A stretch of DNA of 60,599 nucleotides. Source: Oscillospiraceae bacterium (GTDB taxonomy: Bacteria > Bacillota > Clostridia > Oscillospirales > Ruminococcaceae). Made by a program: the position numbers and the translations under genes. The notes under the pieces were generated by a model. The model ran no database searches and was not told the DNA's origin. It saw only the letters and a list, made by a program, of their open reading frames with translations. The stretch lies in the NCBI GenBank assembly GCA_018434245.1, contig JAHDPQ010000004.1, positions 1 through 60,599 on the forward strand, in the 5' to 3' direction. Positions within the stretch are counted from its first letter, which is position 1. Every line of letters starts with the position of its first letter. Shown one piece after another: positions 58,726-60,599 of this stretch.

Positions 58726-59820
58726 ATGAAAAAGAAACTGCTGACCATTCTGCTGACCCTGACTCTGGCCATTACTGCCGTCGGCTGTAAAGTGGTGGAT
58801 CTTCCTGAACAGTCCCAAGACGCCGACGCCTCTCAGGAGGAAAGCATCCCCGATGAAGAAGAACCTCTGCCCGACCGGGAAGAAATCCCAGAAGAGACCC
58901 TATCCACTCTGGCGGACCATGTGGTTTACAGTTCCGATTACATCTACTACTACAACCTCTACCGCAGCAACATGATCTCTCAGTACGGCGCATACATGGA
59001 TATGACCACCTTTTGGGATCAGGAAATTGATGGCCAAACGGTACAGCAACACCTTACCAATGATACTCTGAACATGGTCAGGGAATCTGCGGTATTTTAC
59101 AGCACCGCCACCAAAGAGGGCATGAAGCTTTCTCAAGAAGATCGGGACGGTATCCATGACGAAATCCAAAATGTGCTGGAAACTCAGTTCGACAATAACG
59201 AGCAGGAGTTTCTCAATGCCTTTGCCCTCACACCGGCCCAGCTAAGCGGCATGCTGGAACGCAGCAAACTGGTGTCTGAGTACGTGAGCAAGGCTTTGGA
59301 GGCCGTGGAAGTCTCCGAGGAGGAGATTGCAAAGTTCTACCAGGGAAATCAGGATAGTCTGGACTTTGTAACAGTCCGCCATATTTTAATCGACTGCACC
59401 GACGAAATGACCGAGGAAGAACAAGCCGCAGCCAAAACCAAAGCCGAGGGTATTCTGGCTCAGGTACAGGGCGGCGCCGACATCGGCAAGCTGGCAGCGG
59501 AGCATTCCACCGACCCCGGCTCCAAGGACAACAACGGAGAATACACCTTTGGCAAAGGCAAAATGGTACCCGAATTTGAAGAATGGGCCTTTGCCGCCAA
59601 GACCGGTGAGCAGGGCATGGTAAAGACAAGCTACGGATATCACATTATGGAAAAGATGGACCATTCCGATCTAGAGGATGTCAAGGATCAGATCAAAGAG
59701 ACTCTGCGGCAGGAAAAGTTCCCCCAGCAGTACAGCCACGTGTATGATCAGGTTGATTCCCCCGACTGGAGCTTGAATCAGGAGCTGCTGGACAAAATCA
59801 TCGCTGCCGCTGTCCTGTAA
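58726..59820 (+). CDS. PrsA-like peptidyl-prolyl isomerase lipoprotein
   Basis: This 364-residue lipoprotein has a lipobox ITAVGC, an acidic linker (SIPDEEEPLPDREE), a SurA/PrsA-like helical chaperone region (about 60-205) and a parvulin domain (about 212-308; TVRHILIDC, then GSKDNNGEYTFGKGKMVPEFEEWAF). It folds secreted proteins outside the membrane. It lies just right of the phage cassette and is presumably a host gene. Confidence 0.93.
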   Translation: MKKKLLTILLTLTLAITAVGCKVVDLPEQSQDADASQEESIPDEEEPLPDREEIPEETLSTLADHVVYSSDYIYYYNLYRSNMISQYGAYMDMTTFWDQEIDGQTVQQHLTNDTLNMVRESAVFYSTATKEGMKLSQEDRDGIHDEIQNVLETQFDNNEQEFLNAFALTPAQLSGMLERSKLVSEYVSKALEAVEVSEEEIAKFYQGNQDSLDFVTVRHILIDCTDEMTEEEQAAAKTKAEGILAQVQGGADIGKLAAEHSTDPGSKDNNGEYTFGKGKMVPEFEEWAFAAKTGEQGMVKTSYGYHIMEKMDHSDLEDVKDQIKETLRQEKFPQQYSHVYDQVDSPDWSLNQELLDKIIAAAVL

Positions 59821-59843
59821 ATACAAAAATGCATCATAGTATA

Positions 59844-59875
59844 AAAGAGGGTGGGGCCTTTCCCGCCCTCTTTTT
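59844..59875 (+). terminator. intrinsic terminator of the foldase gene
   Basis: GAGGGTGGG/CCCGCCCTC stem with five Ts. Confidence 0.93.
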
Positions 59876-59900
59876 GCGTCTATGAAATGGTGCAACCGTC

Positions 59901-59941
59901 AAAACAGGCCCCTTGCGCAACATACCGCGCAGGGGGCCTGT
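59901..59941 (-). terminator. intrinsic terminator of the NhaC antiporter gene
   Basis: ACAGGCCCCTTGCGC and its near-complement form a long stem; on the minus strand it is followed by TTTT. Confidence 0.88.
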
Positions 59942-59965
59942 GAAACTTGCAGAGCCTATATTTGG

Positions 59966-60599
59966 TTAGATTCTGCCGGGAGCAGATTGTTTCATGTCAC
60001 CGGCATCCTTCACCCGGGAGCGGATGAACATGAGAGCCGCAACCAGCATGGCCAGACCAATGGCCAGTACCACCCAGGCATTCTGGATAAATCCGGCAAT
60101 GATATACCCCACAAAAGAGATACCCGCCACCAGCATGGCGTAGGGAATCTGGGTGGAGACGTGGGCGATGTGGTTGCACTGAGCTCCAGTGGAGGCCATA
60201 ATAGTAGTGTCGGAGATGGGGGAAATGTGGTCGCCGCAGACCGCCCCGGCCAGACAAGCGGAGATGCTGATTACCAGCATTTCGCTGCCATCGGTAAAGA
60301 GAGCCACCACAATGGGAATCAGAATGCCAAAGGTTCCCCAAGAGGTTCCGGTGGCAAAGGCAAGACCCAAGGCAATCAGGAAGAATACGGCGGGCAGAAA
60401 GGTGCTGGCTGCGGCATTTCCCGCCACAGCATTGGCTACAAACACATCGGCACCCAGGCTGCCGTTGCAGAAACCGGAAAGGGTCCAGGCAAAGGAGAGG
60501 ATCAGCAGAGCGGGCACCATCTGCCGGAAGCCTTCGGGCAGGCAGTCGGCAAACTGGCGGAAGGTAATCACCTTGCGGGGAATGTAAAGCAAGAAGACC
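59966..60599 (-). CDS. Na+/H+ antiporter NhaC family, C-terminal part (truncated by window edge)
   Basis: About 210 C-terminal residues are visible; the start lies beyond the right edge. ATGTSWGTFGILIPI and GDHISPISDTTIMASTGAQCNHIAHV are the conserved NhaC transport-site segments. Several membrane helices are present. The protein exchanges sodium for protons, or a related couple such as malate/lactate in some family members. Confidence 0.92.
   Translation of the reverse strand, partial: VFLLYIPRKVITFRQFADCLPEGFRQMVPALLILSFAWTLSGFCNGSLGADVFVANAVAGNAAASTFLPAVFFLIALGLAFATGTSWGTFGILIPIVVALFTDGSEMLVISISACLAGAVCGDHISPISDTTIMASTGAQCNHIAHVSTQIPYAMLVAGISFVGYIIAGFIQNAWVVLAIGLAMLVAALMFIRSRVKDAGDMKQSAPGRI

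Noticed and set aside
1-60599. CRISPR arrays, insertion sequences, rRNA genes, diversity-generating retroelements
   Set aside because: No regularly spaced repeats, transposase, rRNA or reverse-transcriptase signatures seen anywhere in the window.

Overview
The window looks like the chromosome of a moderately GC-rich, anaerobic, endospore-lineage Bacillota, most likely a clostridium of the Oscillospiraceae type (inference). The signs are a Spo0A-family regulator, a T-box, a NiCo (czcD) riboswitch, a probable L13 leader, sortase B, strong AGGAGG ribosome binding sites with many TTG/GTG starts, two sigma-54 regulons and an AmmeMemoRadiSam cluster. Positions 1-9,100 are visibly more AT-rich than the rest and read as an accessory catabolic island.

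Layout. 4-8,809 (minus strand): a sigma-54-controlled catabolic operon, pdxA-like dehydrogenase > TRAP transporter (dctP, dctQ, dctM) > amidase > sugar-phosphate isomerase, with its PrpR-type activator, a nested GAAAC dyad as probable enhancer and a consensus -24/-12 promoter. 9,141-10,403: NCS2 nucleobase permease. 10,722-18,084: an oligopeptide ABC operon (two ATPases, binding protein, two permeases, cupin, M24 peptidase) whose leader carries a terminator-like hairpin. 18,379-24,545: ZIP transporter, zinc-ribbon membrane protein, Spo0A-like pseudo-receiver regulator, GGDEF/HD-GYP protein, and rpsB-tsf. 24,714-31,369: formiminoglutamate/glutamate module (gltS, ftcD, fchA, hutD) with a second consensus sigma-54 promoter and a divergent periplasmic-binding histidine kinase/NtrC regulator pair. 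31,462-33,978: AmmeMemoRadiSam genes with a 38-residue membrane microprotein. 34,055-35,897: a tyrosine-specifier T-box driving a tryptophanase/tyrosine phenol-lyase-like enzyme. 36,111-39,358: AbrB-zinc-ribbon regulator, a candidate structured RNA, tRNA-Cys, NiCo riboswitch with a CDF exporter, and rplM-rpsI. 39,708-45,545: diguanylate cyclase, sortase B, a Cys/Asp-rich anchored protein and a two-component system.

45,792-58,371 is a compact, gapless PBSX-like structural cassette (terminase to tail fibre) with no integrase, repressor or lysis genes and, most strikingly, no tape-measure gene: only a 113-bp non-coding gap sits where it should be. It is bounded on both sides by ordinary host genes. 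All of its reading frames are open, so it looks maintained rather than decaying. It is the best candidate in the window for an undescribed phage-derived system, with the tyrosine T-box/lyase pair second. The window ends with a PrsA-like foldase behind a structured leader and the C-terminal part of an NhaC antiporter.
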